Positions 35,240-45,760 are shown, counted from the stretch's first letter. The stretch: DNA of 64,000 bases from Swaminathania salitolerans (GCF_007988945.1 NZ_BJVC01000001.1:248001-312000); one strand, 5' to 3'. Notes: a model not told the origin generated them from the sequence alone. Made by a program: numbers and translations.

Positions 35240-37515
35240 GATGCCCGGCGGGACGAGACGATCCGGACGGGTATCGATTTCGCGGCGGGGGTGCCGCTGA
35301 TCTCGTCGAAATGGTTCAGTGGCAGGAGCGGGTTGAGCTCGGGGTAATAACCGGCAATCGCGCCGCGCGGCATGGGATAGGCAATGGCCACGAGATCCTC
35401 GACGCGTCGCGTCACCCCGTCGGTGGAAAGGGTTTCCAGTGTGACGATATCCTCCTGTACGATGTCCCGCGCCTCCATATCCGCATCGTTCATGAACACG
35501 ACCATGCGCGTGTTGTAGATGCCGCGATAGCGATCGTTCATGCTGTAGATCGTCGTGTTGAACTGGTCGTGAGAGCGGATGGTGGAGAGACGCAGCATGG
35601 TCGGATCCTCGATGCGATCATCCACGGCAAGCCCGGGAAAAAGCAGAAACCGGGCCTTGCCGCTCGGCGTGCGCCATACCCGGCGACGGGGCGGGATATC
35701 GAGATGAAAGCCGGTCGGATTGCGGATGCGCGCGTTGAAATCCGCATAGATCTCCGGATAGACCGCGGCGATCTTGTCCCTGATCAGGCCGTAATCCGTC
35801 TCGAAGAGCGACCAGGCGGTCTTGCTGTCGGGCAGGGTGGCACGCGCCATCCCGCAGACGATCGCAACCTCGGACCGCAGATCCGGGCTGGCGGGCTCGA
35901 GCACGCCGCGCGAGGCGGTCACGTTCGACATCGCATCCTCGATCGTCACGAACTGCTCGCCCGTCGCCTGACGATCGATTTCCGATCGCGCGATCACCGG
36001 CAGGATCAGCGCATCCCGACCGTGGACGATATGCCCCCGGTTGAGCTTGGTCGCGATGCCCACCGTGAGGTCCAGCTTGCGCATGGCTTCATAGGCGCGC
36101 GGCGTGTCCGGAATCGCATGCACGAAATTGCCGCCCATTCCGATGAAGACCCTTGCCTCCCCGGCGAGCATCGCCTCGACCGATTCGACGGCATGATGAC
36201 CGTGCGCACGGGGCGGTTCGAAACCGAAGACATCGCGCAGACGGTCCAGATAGATGTCGGTGGGTTTCTCGTCGATCCCGACGGTCCGGTCGCCCTGCAC
36301 GTTCGAATGGCCGCGTATCGGGGCGATTCCGGCGCCTTTCTTGCCGAAATTGCCGCGTAGCATGAGAAAGCCGGCCAGCATGCGGATCATCCGGGCGCCC
36401 TGCTGATGCTGGGTGATCCCCATGCCGAAACACAGGATGGTGGCCCGGGATCGGGCATAGATATCCGCAGCCCGCAGGATCTGGTCCTTTTCGATCCCCG
36501 ATATGCCGACGATCTCGTCCCAGTCCTGCTGGCAGATCTCCTCGCGAAAGGCGTCGAACCCTTCCGTATGCTGCGCGATGAAATCGTGATCGAGAACGGG
36601 ATCGCCGCGCGCGTCACGCTCGAACAGGGCTTTCATGACCCCCTTGAAGAAGGCGAGATCTCCGCCGATCCGGATATGGACGAATTCCGTGGCGATCGCG
36701 GTCGAGCCGCCCGTGCTCATCTGAACGGGGTCCTGCGGCTCGGTAAAGCGGATCAGCGCGCGCTCGGGCATGGGATTGACCACCACGATCGGCACGTTGC
36801 GCTTTCTCGCATGGGCCAGAAGGCCCATCATGCGCGGCGAATTGGTCCCGGTATTCTGCCCCACGATGAAGATGGCCTCGGCATGGTCGAAATCGTCCAT
36901 GACGACCGTTCCCTTGCCGATTCCGATCGCAGCGGGCAGGCCGCGGCTGGTCGGCTCGTGGCACATATTGGAACAATCGGGGAAATTGTTCGTGCCGAAT
37001 TCGCGCACGAAGACGGAATAGAGAAACGCCGCCTCGTTCGAGGTGCGGCCGGAGGTATAGAACTCGGCCTGATCGGGAGAAGAGAGCGCACGGAGATGCT
37101 TTCCGATGAGCGCGTAGGCCTCCTCCCAGCTGCAGGGAACATAGTGATCGGTTCCGGCATCGTAGCGCATCGGCTCGGTCAGGCGTCCCTGTTCCTCAAG
37201 CCAGTAATCGCTCTGGGCCGAGAGATCGGTCACGCTGTGACGGGCGAAGAACGCCCGGGTGACCCGGCGCTTCGTCGCCTCGACGGCAAGTCCCTTGACG
37301 CCGTTCTCGCAGAATTCGATCTTCTTGTGATGAGTCGGGTCGGGAAAGGCGCAGCTCGGGCATTTGAAGCCGCCCGGCTGGTTCATGGCCAGCAAGGCGC
37401 GCGATCCCTTGCGGACGACGCTCTGTTCGAGCAGGGCGCGGGCCGTGGCCTTGACCGCCCCCCATCCTCCGGCGGGATGGTGATAGGGTCGATAAACGGT
37501 CTCACGCTTGGTCAT
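35236..37515 (-). CDS. FdhF/YdeP-family molybdopterin oxidoreductase
   Basis: 759 residues. The N-terminus shows the YdeP-type Cys pattern FKCPSCAFPDP...EFCENG instead of the classical CxxCxxxC start. SNMCHEPTS holds the likely Cys ligand to Mo (~residue 183). Bis-MGD binding blocks follow (GQNTGTNSPRMM, GMGITQHQQG, HSNVQGDRTVG), and the C-terminal domain begins at RTPSGKARF. No signal peptide, so cytosolic. Substrate is uncertain: related proteins are annotated as formate dehydrogenase-like, and E. coli YdeP is linked to acid resistance. Coupling to fdhD favours a sulfido-Mo enzyme. Confidence 0.88.
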   Translation of the reverse strand: MTKRETVYRPYHHPAGGWGAVKATARALLEQSVVRKGSRALLAMNQPGGFKCPSCAFPDPTHHKKIEFCENGVKGLAVEATKRRVTRAFFARHSVTDLSAQSDYWLEEQGRLTEPMRYDAGTDHYVPCSWEEAYALIGKHLRALSSPDQAEFYTSGRTSNEAAFLYSVFVREFGTNNFPDCSNMCHEPTSRGLPAAIGIGKGTVVMDDFDHAEAIFIVGQNTGTNSPRMMGLLAHARKRNVPIVVVNPMPERALIRFTEPQDPVQMSTGGSTAIATEFVHIRIGGDLAFFKGVMKALFERDARGDPVLDHDFIAQHTEGFDAFREEICQQDWDEIVGISGIEKDQILRAADIYARSRATILCFGMGITQHQQGARMIRMLAGFLMLRGNFGKKGAGIAPIRGHSNVQGDRTVGIDEKPTDIYLDRLRDVFGFEPPRAHGHHAVESVEAMLAGEARVFIGMGGNFVHAIPDTPRAYEAMRKLDLTVGIATKLNRGHIVHGRDALILPVIARSEIDRQATGEQFVTIEDAMSNVTASRGVLEPASPDLRSEVAIVCGMARATLPDSKTAWSLFETDYGLIRDKIAAVYPEIYADFNARIRNPTGFHLDIPPRRRVWRTPSGKARFLLFPGLAVDDRIEDPTMLRLSTIRSHDQFNTTIYSMNDRYRGIYNTRMVVFMNDADMEARDIVQEDIVTLETLSTDGVTRRVEDLVAIAYPMPRGAIAGYYPELNPLLPLNHFDEISGTPAAKSIPVRIVSSRRAS

Positions 37516-37658
37516 TGCGGGTCTCTCTGCTGCGCGTGTTTCCGCCGGAAACAGGGTGGTCGGAACAGGATCATTATACGCAACAAAGGTTTACGCGTCG
37601 GAACGCCTCCCTCATTTCTACGTGATGTTCATTTCGCGGGGCATGATCAGGGACCGGT

Positions 37659-40079
37659 TCAGAAGCTGCTCACAGCCGAGAAGAAGGCCCCCCTGCGGCG
37701 TCCGTACTGCGCCTGCGTGACCCCGACCCCGCTCCCGTCGCGGATCTGGTAACGATGGTCGAACAGATTGACCACATCGGCGCGCAGACGGATGGCGTGC
37801 CCGAAAGGAACATGGGTGAAGCTGTGCGCGTAGCCGATATTGAAGATCGCATAGGCAGGCTGTTTATCGAGATTGGCGAAGCCGCTTCGCAATCCGTATC
37901 CGTACAGGAAATCGAGATAGGCCATATCGATCCTGTTGCTGTAGGAAATACCGGCAGAAGAGGTGAATTCCCCCTGGTGGTCGAGCTGGATGCCATGGTG
38001 GCGGATATAGGCGAGCTCGGCCGCCTCGAACTGGTACTGGGCAGAGTTGATGTCCTTCGCCCAGGTCTTCACGAAGGAAAAATTGCCGAATACGGACCAG
38101 CCGCCATGGCGCCATGAATTGCCGATCTCGGCGCCATAGACCCTGCCCGTGCGGTAGCTGAACGGGGCGAGTATCACCGCGCGTCCGAACTGTCCGAGAT
38201 CGCCCTGGTCCCTGGCCCATTTTCCGTAGGCGTCGATCGTGATCTGATAATCCTTCGTGATGTGCTGCAGGATACCGGCATCGACATAATTCGATTTCTC
38301 TACCCGTGTCGGCGTGTTCAGCATCGTCTCGGGAGCGTTGGTCGTTCCCGCGAATTTCGCGAGGGTCGCGTCGGAGATGTATTGCGGCGAGGGAGGGGCG
38401 AAGAACCGCGAATAGCCGAAATGGATCGTGGTCCCGGGGCGCGGTTTCCAGACCATGTTGGCCCTTGGGCTGAGCTGTCCCTCGCTATGGAAGGAGGACG
38501 CGAAACGATCGTAGCGAAGTCCGTAATTGAATGTCAGAGTCCGGGTGAGACGATATGCGTCCTGCAGGTACAATCCGGCCTCCACGGCCCAGTTTCCTCC
38601 CCGATCCACGATACGCAGCGGATCGATCCCGCTCTGCTCTCCCTCCTCGTCGACGGGAAAGGCCAGCGTATCCGTATCGAGGCGCTCCCTCGTGTATTGT
38701 GCGAGAAACCCGAACCGCAACACATGATGGGGCGCGATGTCGCAGGATGTGTCGAACTGGACGCCGCCCGTGGTGAAGTCGTTCACCTCGCGCTGGGAAA
38801 TGCCCGAAAAGGCCAGATCCCGGTCGGGATCGTTGCGATATCCGATCCGGCCATAGCGGAAGAAGGGCGATATCTGGAGATTCGTCCGCTCGGTGCTGCG
38901 CTGGTAGGAGAGAACCGCATAGTAGTTCTGCTCCGTCTGGCTGTCCTGAAGCAGGCGGGACTGGATCGTCGGATCGTCCGGGGCGATGGTCGAGGCGCGA
39001 TAGAGGATCGGCAGGGCCGTCGTGGTCGGAAGCTGGAAATCGGCGTAGGATGCGCTCGTCAGAAAGCTCAGGCGGCTCTCGTCATCGAGCCGATAGGCCA
39101 GATAGCCGAAGGCCTTCTCCTGCTGTGTGAAATCATGGGTCGGACGGAAGGAATCGGTCGGGTTCTCGATGCCGATATCGTTGCGGTTGTAGGAGGCGGT
39201 GACGAAATAATCCCAGCGATCCTTTGATCCTCCGAGCTGCAGCGCGGGAAAGAAGGTATTGTAGCTGCCGCCATAGAGAGAGAGCTGGTTGTTTTTCAGT
39301 GTCTCGCCCGATTTCGTCGTGACATCCACGATCCCTGCCGTACGAAACCCGAACTGCGCCGGAAGCGTGCCCGTCAGCAGATTGACCGACTGTATGATCC
39401 GGCTGTCCAGCTCCTGCCCGAAACCGTTGAGCCCTTCCGGCAGGAGAACGCCGTTCACCCGGTAGGTCAGCCCGCCATGCTCTCCGCGCACATGAACCTC
39501 GCCATAGCTGTCCATGACGACGCCGGGCAGACGCAGCAGGATCTGGCTGAACGCCGCGTTTTCTCCCGAGGGCGTTGCCTCGATCTGCCGCTGATCGATC
39601 CCGTAGGAGACCGCCCCCAGGCTGGGTGCGATCCGGCCCCGTACCTGATCGAGATGAGCCGTGACCCTGATTTCCTCCGTCCGGGGGGATGGCGCGCGCA
39701 GAACGCTGCGAGGGGGGATGCCGTGAGGAGAATCCTCCTTGCGGTCGTGCTTAGGCTTGCCGGTCGGGTGATCGTCGCGATGCGTTGTCGCACCGGTTCC
39801 GTTTTCCGCACGGGAGCTTTCCGCACGGGAGCTTTCCGCACGGGAGTTTTCCACATGGGAGCTTTCCATACGGGGGCTTCCCGCCTGGACGATCGCTCCG
39901 GAGGATTCCGCCCAGGCGGGGGAAAGCCCGGATGTCAGAAGCATGAAGGCCGGAAAACCGCCCAGCACCGGCGCAAGAAAGATCCTTGCACGAGCATCTG
40001 CTTTAACAATGTTCAAACGCTCACTCTGATAGCAATTGCTATATTTAGGGCTGGGCATGTTGCTTGAGCGTTTCCGCAT
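37659..40079 (-). CDS. TonB-dependent outer-membrane receptor with repeat-containing N-terminus
   Basis: Up to 806 residues. An export signal (IFLAPVLGGFPAFMLLTSGLSPAWA) is followed by a hydrophilic stretch with five-residue repeats (AESSR, AESSR). Then come a plug domain (QILLRLPGVVMDSYGEVHVRGEHGG, SGETLKNNQLSLYGGSYNT) and a barrel ending with the terminal Phe (RRGAFFSAVSSF). The start is uncertain: ATG 40079 gives a long basic region before the signal, while internal ATG 40058 or TTG 40016 would shorten it. Ligand is unknown. It may take up iron chelates or other large solutes using TonB. Confidence 0.85.
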   Translation of the reverse strand: MRKRSSNMPSPKYSNCYQSERLNIVKADARARIFLAPVLGGFPAFMLLTSGLSPAWAESSGAIVQAGSPRMESSHVENSRAESSRAESSRAENGTGATTHRDDHPTGKPKHDRKEDSPHGIPPRSVLRAPSPRTEEIRVTAHLDQVRGRIAPSLGAVSYGIDQRQIEATPSGENAAFSQILLRLPGVVMDSYGEVHVRGEHGGLTYRVNGVLLPEGLNGFGQELDSRIIQSVNLLTGTLPAQFGFRTAGIVDVTTKSGETLKNNQLSLYGGSYNTFFPALQLGGSKDRWDYFVTASYNRNDIGIENPTDSFRPTHDFTQQEKAFGYLAYRLDDESRLSFLTSASYADFQLPTTTALPILYRASTIAPDDPTIQSRLLQDSQTEQNYYAVLSYQRSTERTNLQISPFFRYGRIGYRNDPDRDLAFSGISQREVNDFTTGGVQFDTSCDIAPHHVLRFGFLAQYTRERLDTDTLAFPVDEEGEQSGIDPLRIVDRGGNWAVEAGLYLQDAYRLTRTLTFNYGLRYDRFASSFHSEGQLSPRANMVWKPRPGTTIHFGYSRFFAPPSPQYISDATLAKFAGTTNAPETMLNTPTRVEKSNYVDAGILQHITKDYQITIDAYGKWARDQGDLGQFGRAVILAPFSYRTGRVYGAEIGNSWRHGGWSVFGNFSFVKTWAKDINSAQYQFEAAELAYIRHHGIQLDHQGEFTSSAGISYSNRIDMAYLDFLYGYGLRSGFANLDKQPAYAIFNIGYAHSFTHVPFGHAIRLRADVVNLFDHRYQIRDGSGVGVTQAQYGRRRGAFFSAVSSF
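39801..39890 (-). repeat. 15-bp tandem repeat in TonB receptor (6 units)
   Basis: Six in-frame units, best copy gctttccgcacggga, encode SSxxE-type five-residue blocks just behind the signal peptide (ENSRAESSRAESSRAEN). Central copies are identical over 15 bp, which points to recent expansion. Confidence 0.88.
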
Positions 40080-40128
40080 GGTTTTCCGTTTTTCTTATGG
40101 CGGTGTGTCGGTGAGGGAAGGAGGAGGC

Positions 40129-41520
40129 CTACCCGGCGAGTGTATCGTAAAGCAGCTTGAAATTGAGCACGAGAATGATCCCGGCAACGCCCCAGGAGAG
40201 CGCCTGCACGCCGCGCCCGATCGTGAACCGGCCCATCTTCCGTCTGTCCGAGACGAACATCACGAGAGGAACGACTGCGAAGGGAAGTTGCAGGGAGAGC
40301 ACGACCTGGCTGAGGATAAGAAGGGCGCCGACACCGTGACTGCCGTAGAGCGCCGTCACGACCACGACCGGCACGATGGCGAGGCCGCGGGTGATGAGGC
40401 GTCTGGCCCAGTGCGGAATGGTCAGATGGAGGAAACCCTCCATCACGATCTGGCCGGCCAGAGTGCCGGTGACGGTCGAGTTTGTGCCGGAGGCGAGCAG
40501 TGCCACGGCGAAGAGGGTCGAGGCGATACCGACACCGAGCGTAGGCGAAAGGAGGCGGTAGGCATCCTCGATCTCTGCCACGTCCTGATGGCCTGTGCCG
40601 TGAAAGGCCGCAGCCGAAACGATCAGGATCGCGGCATTGATGAACAAAGCGAGCATCAGGGCGATCGTGCTGTCGAGCACGGTCCAGCGAAGCGCCTCGC
40701 GCCTGCCGCCTTCCGTACGCGGGTAGTCACGCGTCTGGACGATGGAGGAGTGCAGATAGAGATTATGCGGCATCACCGTCGCGCCTATGATGCCGATCGC
40801 GATATAGAGCATCGCAGGATGGGTCACGATGCCGGGATGGGGAATGAAGCCTTCGAGCACCGCCGCGACGGGCGGTGCTGCGATCGCGACCTGGACGGCG
40901 AAGCAGAGGGCGATGATCGTCAGAAGGGCGATGATGAAGGCTTCGAGATACCGGAAGCCCCTGTTCATCAGGAAAAGGACGATGAACGCGTCGAAGGCCG
41001 AGATCAGCGCCCCGAAGACGAGCGGTATGTGGAACAGGAGCTGAAGGGCGACGGCGGTGCCGATGACCTCGGCCAGATCGCAGGCGATGATCGCCAGTTC
41101 GCAGGTCAGCCAGAGCAGGATGGACACCGACGGGCGGAAATGATCCCGGCACGCCTGGGCCAGATCGCGGCCTGTGGCGATACCGAGACGCGCTGCGAGG
41201 GCCTGCAGGAGAATGGCCATGAGGTTCGAGATCATGATGACGGAGAGGAGCGTATAACCGAATTGCGCGCCTCCCTGGAGATCGGTCGCCCAGTTGCCCG
41301 GATCCATATAACCGACGGCCACCATGTAGCCCGGCCCGACGAAAGAGAGAAAGCGCTTCAGCCAGGTTGCGCCCTCGGGGGCGACACGAACCGAGGAAAA
41401 CACCTCGGGCAGACTCTCGCTGCCGGGGCCTGTTTCGCGCATGAAGCGCCATGAGCGTTTCTGCCCGGCATCGTCCTCGGTGCGGGGGGGAAGATCGGGC
41501 GCGGTCGTACGGGCGGACAT
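40129..41520 (-). CDS. mntH: NRAMP-family Mn(II) transporter MntH
   Basis: 463 residues, about 11 helices. The two metal-binding signatures are present: [12 protein letters not shown] in helix 1 and [13 protein letters not shown] in helix 6. MntH imports Mn2+ with protons across the inner membrane. An N-terminal polar tail of ~50 residues precedes helix 1. The MntR-type regulator gene lies immediately upstream on the same strand. Confidence 0.94.
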   Translation of the reverse strand: MSARTTAPDLPPRTEDDAGQKRSWRFMRETGPGSESLPEVFSSVRVAPEGATWLKRFLSFVGPGYMVAVGYMDPGNWATDLQGGAQFGYTLLSVIMISNLMAILLQALAARLGIATGRDLAQACRDHFRPSVSILLWLTCELAIIACDLAEVIGTAVALQLLFHIPLVFGALISAFDAFIVLFLMNRGFRYLEAFIIALLTIIALCFAVQVAIAAPPVAAVLEGFIPHPGIVTHPAMLYIAIGIIGATVMPHNLYLHSSIVQTRDYPRTEGGRREALRWTVLDSTIALMLALFINAAILIVSAAAFHGTGHQDVAEIEDAYRLLSPTLGVGIASTLFAVALLASGTNSTVTGTLAGQIVMEGFLHLTIPHWARRLITRGLAIVPVVVVTALYGSHGVGALLILSQVVLSLQLPFAVVPLVMFVSDRRKMGRFTIGRGVQALSWGVAGIILVLNFKLLYDTLAG

Positions 41521-41539
41521 GGGGCGCTACTCAAACCTA

Positions 41540-41580
41540 AGGCTCGATAATATGCAATATGCTATAACGAGTATGGAGGA
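41540..41580 (-). promoter_or_regulatory. Candidate MntR-controlled promoter of mntH
   Basis: The spacer ahead of mntH has an AT-rich stretch with the direct repeat gcatattgcatatta on the minus strand and an outer imperfect dyad ctcgata...tataacgag. Such AT-rich dyads overlapping a TATAAT-like box suit an MntR operator. This is inferred from position and composition only. Confidence 0.35.
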
Positions 41581-41670
41581 AAATACCGGACCGGTAACGT
41601 CCTGTTGATGAAAGGGTTTGATATAAGAGGTTCGACGCGATGCGATGCGCTGACCCTGCGTCCGCGCGGT

Positions 41671-42183
41671 TCAGGGGTCCTGCGGGCCTGTCAGCAATCC
41701 GGCAAGGCCGGAGGACAAGGCCCGGTCGAACGCGGCGAGCGTCTCCGCGCTGACATAATGCTCGATCCCCTCGGCATCCACACGCACGGTGTCTTCGCTG
41801 ATTCCGAGCGCGCGCAGGAAGGTCTCGACGATCCGATGGCGGTTTTTCGTCTCTTCCGCGATGCCCTGGCCCTTCGCCGTAAGGAAAACCCCGCGATAGG
41901 GCCGACGATGCACATAACCTTCCCCGGCCAGGCGGGTCAGCATCTTCGCAACCGTGGGTTGCGATACCCCCAGCCTCATGGCGATATCGACCTGTCTGGC
42001 TTCGCGCCCCTCGGCGATCAGATCGGCGATCAGCTCGACATAATCCTCGATCAGGGCGTTTCGCCTCGCGGCCCGGTTCAGCCGGAAGCCTTCGGACTGG
42101 GCATCCGCGTCCGGCAGCGCGATTTCGGGAATCTGCGCCGACGTCATGGGGATTTTCTTCTTCCGTTCTTCGCTGCCGGTCAT
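41671..42183 (-). CDS. mntR: DtxR-family manganese regulator MntR
   Basis: 170 residues (142-158 if ATG 42147 is used). It has a winged helix ([44 protein letters not shown]) and a dimerisation/metal region ([31 protein letters not shown]) with Glu/His ligands. There is no SH3-like third domain, matching MntR rather than IdeR. It should repress mntH when Mn2+ is plentiful. GGAAGAAG before 42147 favours the shorter start. Confidence 0.9.
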   Translation of the reverse strand: MTGSEERKKKIPMTSAQIPEIALPDADAQSEGFRLNRAARRNALIEDYVELIADLIAEGREARQVDIAMRLGVSQPTVAKMLTRLAGEGYVHRRPYRGVFLTAKGQGIAEETKNRHRIVETFLRALGISEDTVRVDAEGIEHYVSAETLAAFDRALSSGLAGLLTGPQDP

Positions 42184-42301
42184 CGGATGTTCATCGCAGA
42201 TAATGTCATGGATCTCAACTTATTGTCTCGCGATTGTCTCACCCGGTCACGCCATGCGATGTCTTCCCCGCGGCATCGTGCCGGATACGGGGAGGAGACG
42301 G

Positions 42302-43261
42302 ATGGCCGAACTGGGCAGGATCGTCACAGAGATCGTGGAAGAATTGCGGCCGGCGGTCGAGCGGGGCAGGGTGGCCGATTATATCCCGCCTCTGGCGCGG
42401 GTCGATCCGCAGAAATTCGGCATCGCCGTCATCGATGCCAGCGGGGCGGCGCATCTCGCCGGGGATGCCGAGGAGGCGTTTTCGATACAGAGCCTCTCGA
42501 AAGTCTTCGGTCTGACCCTGGCGCTCAATCTCGAGGGCAGCGAGATCTGGCGACGCGTCCGTCAGGAACCTTCGGGGAGTGCGTTCAACTCGATCGTGCA
42601 GCTCGAAAGCGAGCAGGGCATTCCGCGCAACCCCTTCATCAATGCGGGGGCCATCGTCATCGCCGATATCCTCGTTTCCCGCTGGGGACGATACGCCGCG
42701 CGTCAGGCCTTGCTCGATCTCGTCTCTCCTCTGGTCGGCACGCCCGGCGGGCTGGGCATCGACGAGGATATGGCGATGCAGGAGCGCGAGACGGGGTTTC
42801 GCAATGCCGCTCTGGCCAATTACATGCGGACCTTCGGCAATCTTCACAACCCGGTCGATGACACGCTCGACCTCTATTTCCACCAATGCGCTCTGACGAT
42901 GTCATGTCGCCAGCTCGCCGAGATCGGCGGCTTTCTCATGAACGGGGGGACCGATCCGCGCTCGGGCCGGGTCGTGACATCGGTATCGAATGCCCGGACG
43001 ATCATGGCGCTCATGATGATGTGCGGGCATTACGACGGTTCTGGGGCGTTCGCCATCCGTGTCGGTCTGCCCGGAAAATCCGGCGTGGGAGGCGGCATTC
43101 TCGCGATCGCACCCGGTCTCGCCTCGATTGCGGTCTGGTCGCCGGGCCTCAATGCGCAGGGGAACTCGCTTCTCGGCACCCTCGCACTCGAAAGGCTGGT
43201 TCAGAAGACAGGCTGGTCGGTCTTCAATGCCTTTCCCCTCTCGGTCCAGAAGCCTGGCTGA
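42302..43261 (+). CDS. glsA: Glutaminase A
   Basis: 319 residues, the usual length. The serine-beta-lactamase-like fold shows the catalytic Ser-x-x-Lys ([16 protein letters not shown], ~residue 66), NPFINAGAI and the late [11 protein letters not shown]. It hydrolyses glutamine to glutamate and ammonium in the cytosol. In acetic acid bacteria this may help counter acid. Transcribed divergently from mntR. Confidence 0.94.
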   Translation: MAELGRIVTEIVEELRPAVERGRVADYIPPLARVDPQKFGIAVIDASGAAHLAGDAEEAFSIQSLSKVFGLTLALNLEGSEIWRRVRQEPSGSAFNSIVQLESEQGIPRNPFINAGAIVIADILVSRWGRYAARQALLDLVSPLVGTPGGLGIDEDMAMQERETGFRNAALANYMRTFGNLHNPVDDTLDLYFHQCALTMSCRQLAEIGGFLMNGGTDPRSGRVVTSVSNARTIMALMMMCGHYDGSGAFAIRVGLPGKSGVGGGILAIAPGLASIAVWSPGLNAQGNSLLGTLALERLVQKTGWSVFNAFPLSVQKPG

Positions 43262-43430
43262 GCGTGTCGGGCGAGACCGGGGAGGGGCAGTGACGGAGGG
43301 CAGTAACGGGGAGGGGAGCAGTGAAGGGAACCCGCCGCGTCTCCCGCGTTTGATGTCTGGCTCCAGACGCCCGGTGCCCGGAGTCCGGCATCGCACGCAG
43401 GACCACTCACGACAGGAGATCACGAGGCGC

Positions 43431-44132
43431 ATGAGCAGGATTACCCAGTATTCGACCGTGGGTGCACTTCTGGCCGGGCATTTCGCCGGGGAGAAATCGC
43501 TCGCCGCCCTCAGATGCGAAGACGCTTTCGGCCTCGGCTGTTCGGCAGGCATAAACGGCGAGCTGACGATCTGCTGCGGCCGGATCTACGAAGCCTCTGC
43601 CGGGGAGGAGGTTCGCTGTCTCTCCACCGACGAGAAGATGCCGTTCCTGCAGGTGACGCAGTTTGCACCCCAGCAGACCCACGTGGTGGAAGATATCTCG
43701 CATGAGAACGCCTATGAGCATATCGCGCGCCATATCGCCCCCGACAATATCTTCCTTGCCGTTTCCATAGAGGGACGATTCGACCGTCTCGTTCTCCGAC
43801 GCCCGCGCAGGGCCGGGGACGAGACGCGCGATGCGCATGCGGTTGCGGCAAGCCAGGAAGTGGAGACGCGCGAAGGCGTGACGGGGCGACTTGTGGGATT
43901 CTGGACGCCCGGCCTGTTCGGACGCGTGTCCGTCCCGGGGTTTCATTTCCATTTTCTGGACGATGCCAGACGGATCAGCGGTCATGTTCTGGCGTATCGC
44001 TGCGCATCCGCCACGCTCTCTTTCGAGGAAAAGAGCACGATCGAGGTCGTCAACCCGACAAGCGCGGCCTATCGGGGGCTGTCCATCGATCTCGACACGC
44101 TGGACGGCGTGATCGAGAAGATCGAGAAATAG
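43431..44132 (+). CDS. budA: Alpha-acetolactate decarboxylase
   Basis: 233 residues. The zinc ligands lie in GFWTPGLFGRVSVPGFHFHFL (His-x-His) with the following His in RRISGHVL. Other blocks are QYSTVGALLAGHFAG and EDAFGLGCSAGINGEL. The enzyme converts acetolactate to acetoin, a neutral overflow product that acetic acid bacteria make from pyruvate or lactate. No acetolactate synthase gene adjoins it. The 169-bp spacer before it contains purine-rich near-repeats (ggggaggggcagtga) that may affect expression. Confidence 0.92.
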   Translation: MSRITQYSTVGALLAGHFAGEKSLAALRCEDAFGLGCSAGINGELTICCGRIYEASAGEEVRCLSTDEKMPFLQVTQFAPQQTHVVEDISHENAYEHIARHIAPDNIFLAVSIEGRFDRLVLRRPRRAGDETRDAHAVAASQEVETREGVTGRLVGFWTPGLFGRVSVPGFHFHFLDDARRISGHVLAYRCASATLSFEEKSTIEVVNPTSAAYRGLSIDLDTLDGVIEKIEK

Positions 44133-44208
44133 CCCGGGGCGCGATTTGTCATCACGAAGATGAAATGACAAGCTCGGCGGGCCGTCTCCCGCCAGCAGGG
44201 TTCATTTC

Positions 44209-45726
44209 ATGTCGCCGCTCAATCCTCTCGTCATTACCGGTTATTTCCTCGTCCTTGCGGCTGTGGTCTGGAAGGTTTCGCGCAAGGCGGGCGCATCCGG
44301 ACATGCGAGGAAAGGCGGCTCCGCGACCGATTTCCTGTCGGCCCGTCACGATCTGCCATGGTGGGCCCTGTCGCTCTCTCTGGTCGCAACCGAGACCTCG
44401 ACGCTCACCTTCATCAGCATCCCGGGGGTCGCATGTCGTCAGGGTATGGTTTTTCTTGGTCTGGCAGCCGGATATTGCGTCGGTCGCGGTATCGTCGCGA
44501 TCTGGCTTCTGCCGCGCTATGCGGGCGGCACGCTGACCAGCGTCTATGCGCTTCTCGGTGCGCGCTACGGCGCATCGATGCAGCGTATCGCGTCGGCTGC
44601 CTTCCTGCTCACCCGGTTTCTGGCAGAAAGCGTTCGCCTCCTTGCCGGGACGCTGCCCGTCATGTGGCTGCTCGCGCAATCCGGTCTGCCGCTCGCGCGC
44701 TGGACGATCCTTTCGGGGATTCTTCTCTTCACGCTGGGTTATACGGTTCTCGGGGGGCTCAAGGCCGTCATCTGGACGGATTCGATCCAGCTCGGTCTCT
44801 ATGGGGCGGGGGCCGCCTTCTGCGTGCTCTATCTCATGCCTGCCTTGCCGGCCGATGCATGGTCTCATGCAAGGGCTGCGGGGCTGACGCGGCTTTTTCA
44901 TCCCCTTTCGCCGGGGCATCTTCTGTCCGATCCGTTCACGCTTCCCGCCGCCCTGATCGGCGGTGCCATTCTCTCCATCGCGTCCCACGGGACCGATCAG
45001 CTCATGGTGCAGCGTCTTCTTGCGGCACGCTCGCTGCGTGAGGCGCGTCTGGCCCTGATCGGGAGCGCGATCCTCGTTGCAGCGCTTTTCGGGCTGCTTT
45101 CCCTGCTGGGCATCGAGATCCGGCTCGCCCGGAACGGTGGCGATCCCGGAATCTCGCTCTCCGGCTCGCCCGATACGCTGTTTCCGCATTTCATCGCAAC
45201 GGCCCTGCCATCGGGGATTTCGGGCCTGCTGGTCGCCGGGGTCCTGAGCGCGACCATGGGGTCTCTCTCCTCCACCCTGAATGCCATGGCAGGGGCCAGT
45301 CTGACCGATTTCGGACCCTTCCTGCGCCTGCGGATCGAGCGGGCACTCTGCTGGCTGGGATACCGGCCCGGTCCGCTCACCGTCGCCCGGCTTCTGACCC
45401 TTTTCTGGGGTGTGGCGCTGGTGACGGGTGCCGCTCTTTTCACCATGGGGAGCCATTCCGCGGTGATTGTCGGTCTGTCCATCGCCGGATGGTCGTACGG
45501 TCCGACGCTCGGAGCATTCCTGCTTGCGCTTTTCGTTCCGGGAATCGGGATGCGCGAAGCGCGGTTCGGGTTTCTCGCCTCCCTCGCCGGTATGGCCCTG
45601 CTCCTTTTCAGTGGTCAGGCTCTGGGCTGGGAGATCGCATTTTCCTGGCTTGTTCCTCTGGGGCTCCTGCTCCACTGTGTCGCGACCGGGTTGTATCGTG
45701 CCGCTCATCGGCACCGAAGCCCGTAA
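44209..45726 (+). CDS. Sodium:solute symporter (SSS family), likely cell-wall sugar importer
   Basis: 505 residues, about 13 transmembrane helices. SSS features include FLSARHDLPWWALSLSLVATETST near the start and the sodium-site region SHGTDQLMVQRLL ... LLVAGVLSATMGSLSSTLNAMAG. Its stop is 34 bases before murQ, with anmK following, so it probably imports a MurNAc-type or anhydro-sugar for these enzymes. The substrate is inferred from context. Confidence 0.88.
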   Translation: MSPLNPLVITGYFLVLAAVVWKVSRKAGASGHARKGGSATDFLSARHDLPWWALSLSLVATETSTLTFISIPGVACRQGMVFLGLAAGYCVGRGIVAIWLLPRYAGGTLTSVYALLGARYGASMQRIASAAFLLTRFLAESVRLLAGTLPVMWLLAQSGLPLARWTILSGILLFTLGYTVLGGLKAVIWTDSIQLGLYGAGAAFCVLYLMPALPADAWSHARAAGLTRLFHPLSPGHLLSDPFTLPAALIGGAILSIASHGTDQLMVQRLLAARSLREARLALIGSAILVAALFGLLSLLGIEIRLARNGGDPGISLSGSPDTLFPHFIATALPSGISGLLVAGVLSATMGSLSSTLNAMAGASLTDFGPFLRLRIERALCWLGYRPGPLTVARLLTLFWGVALVTGAALFTMGSHSAVIVGLSIAGWSYGPTLGAFLLALFVPGIGMREARFGFLASLAGMALLLFSGQALGWEIAFSWLVPLGLLLHCVATGLYRAAHRHRSP

Positions 45727-45760
45727 CGTCACAATCCTCCATCCTTGCAGGAGAGAACGC

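Noticed and set aside
40036-41454. Rightward frame of ~470 codons opposite mntH
   Set aside because: Composition is a charged shadow of a membrane-protein gene; mntH motifs on the other strand are unambiguous.
43262-43430. Purine-rich repeats as a CRISPR or structured array
   Set aside because: The ggggagggg/cagtga copies are irregular in length and spacing and cover too little sequence.
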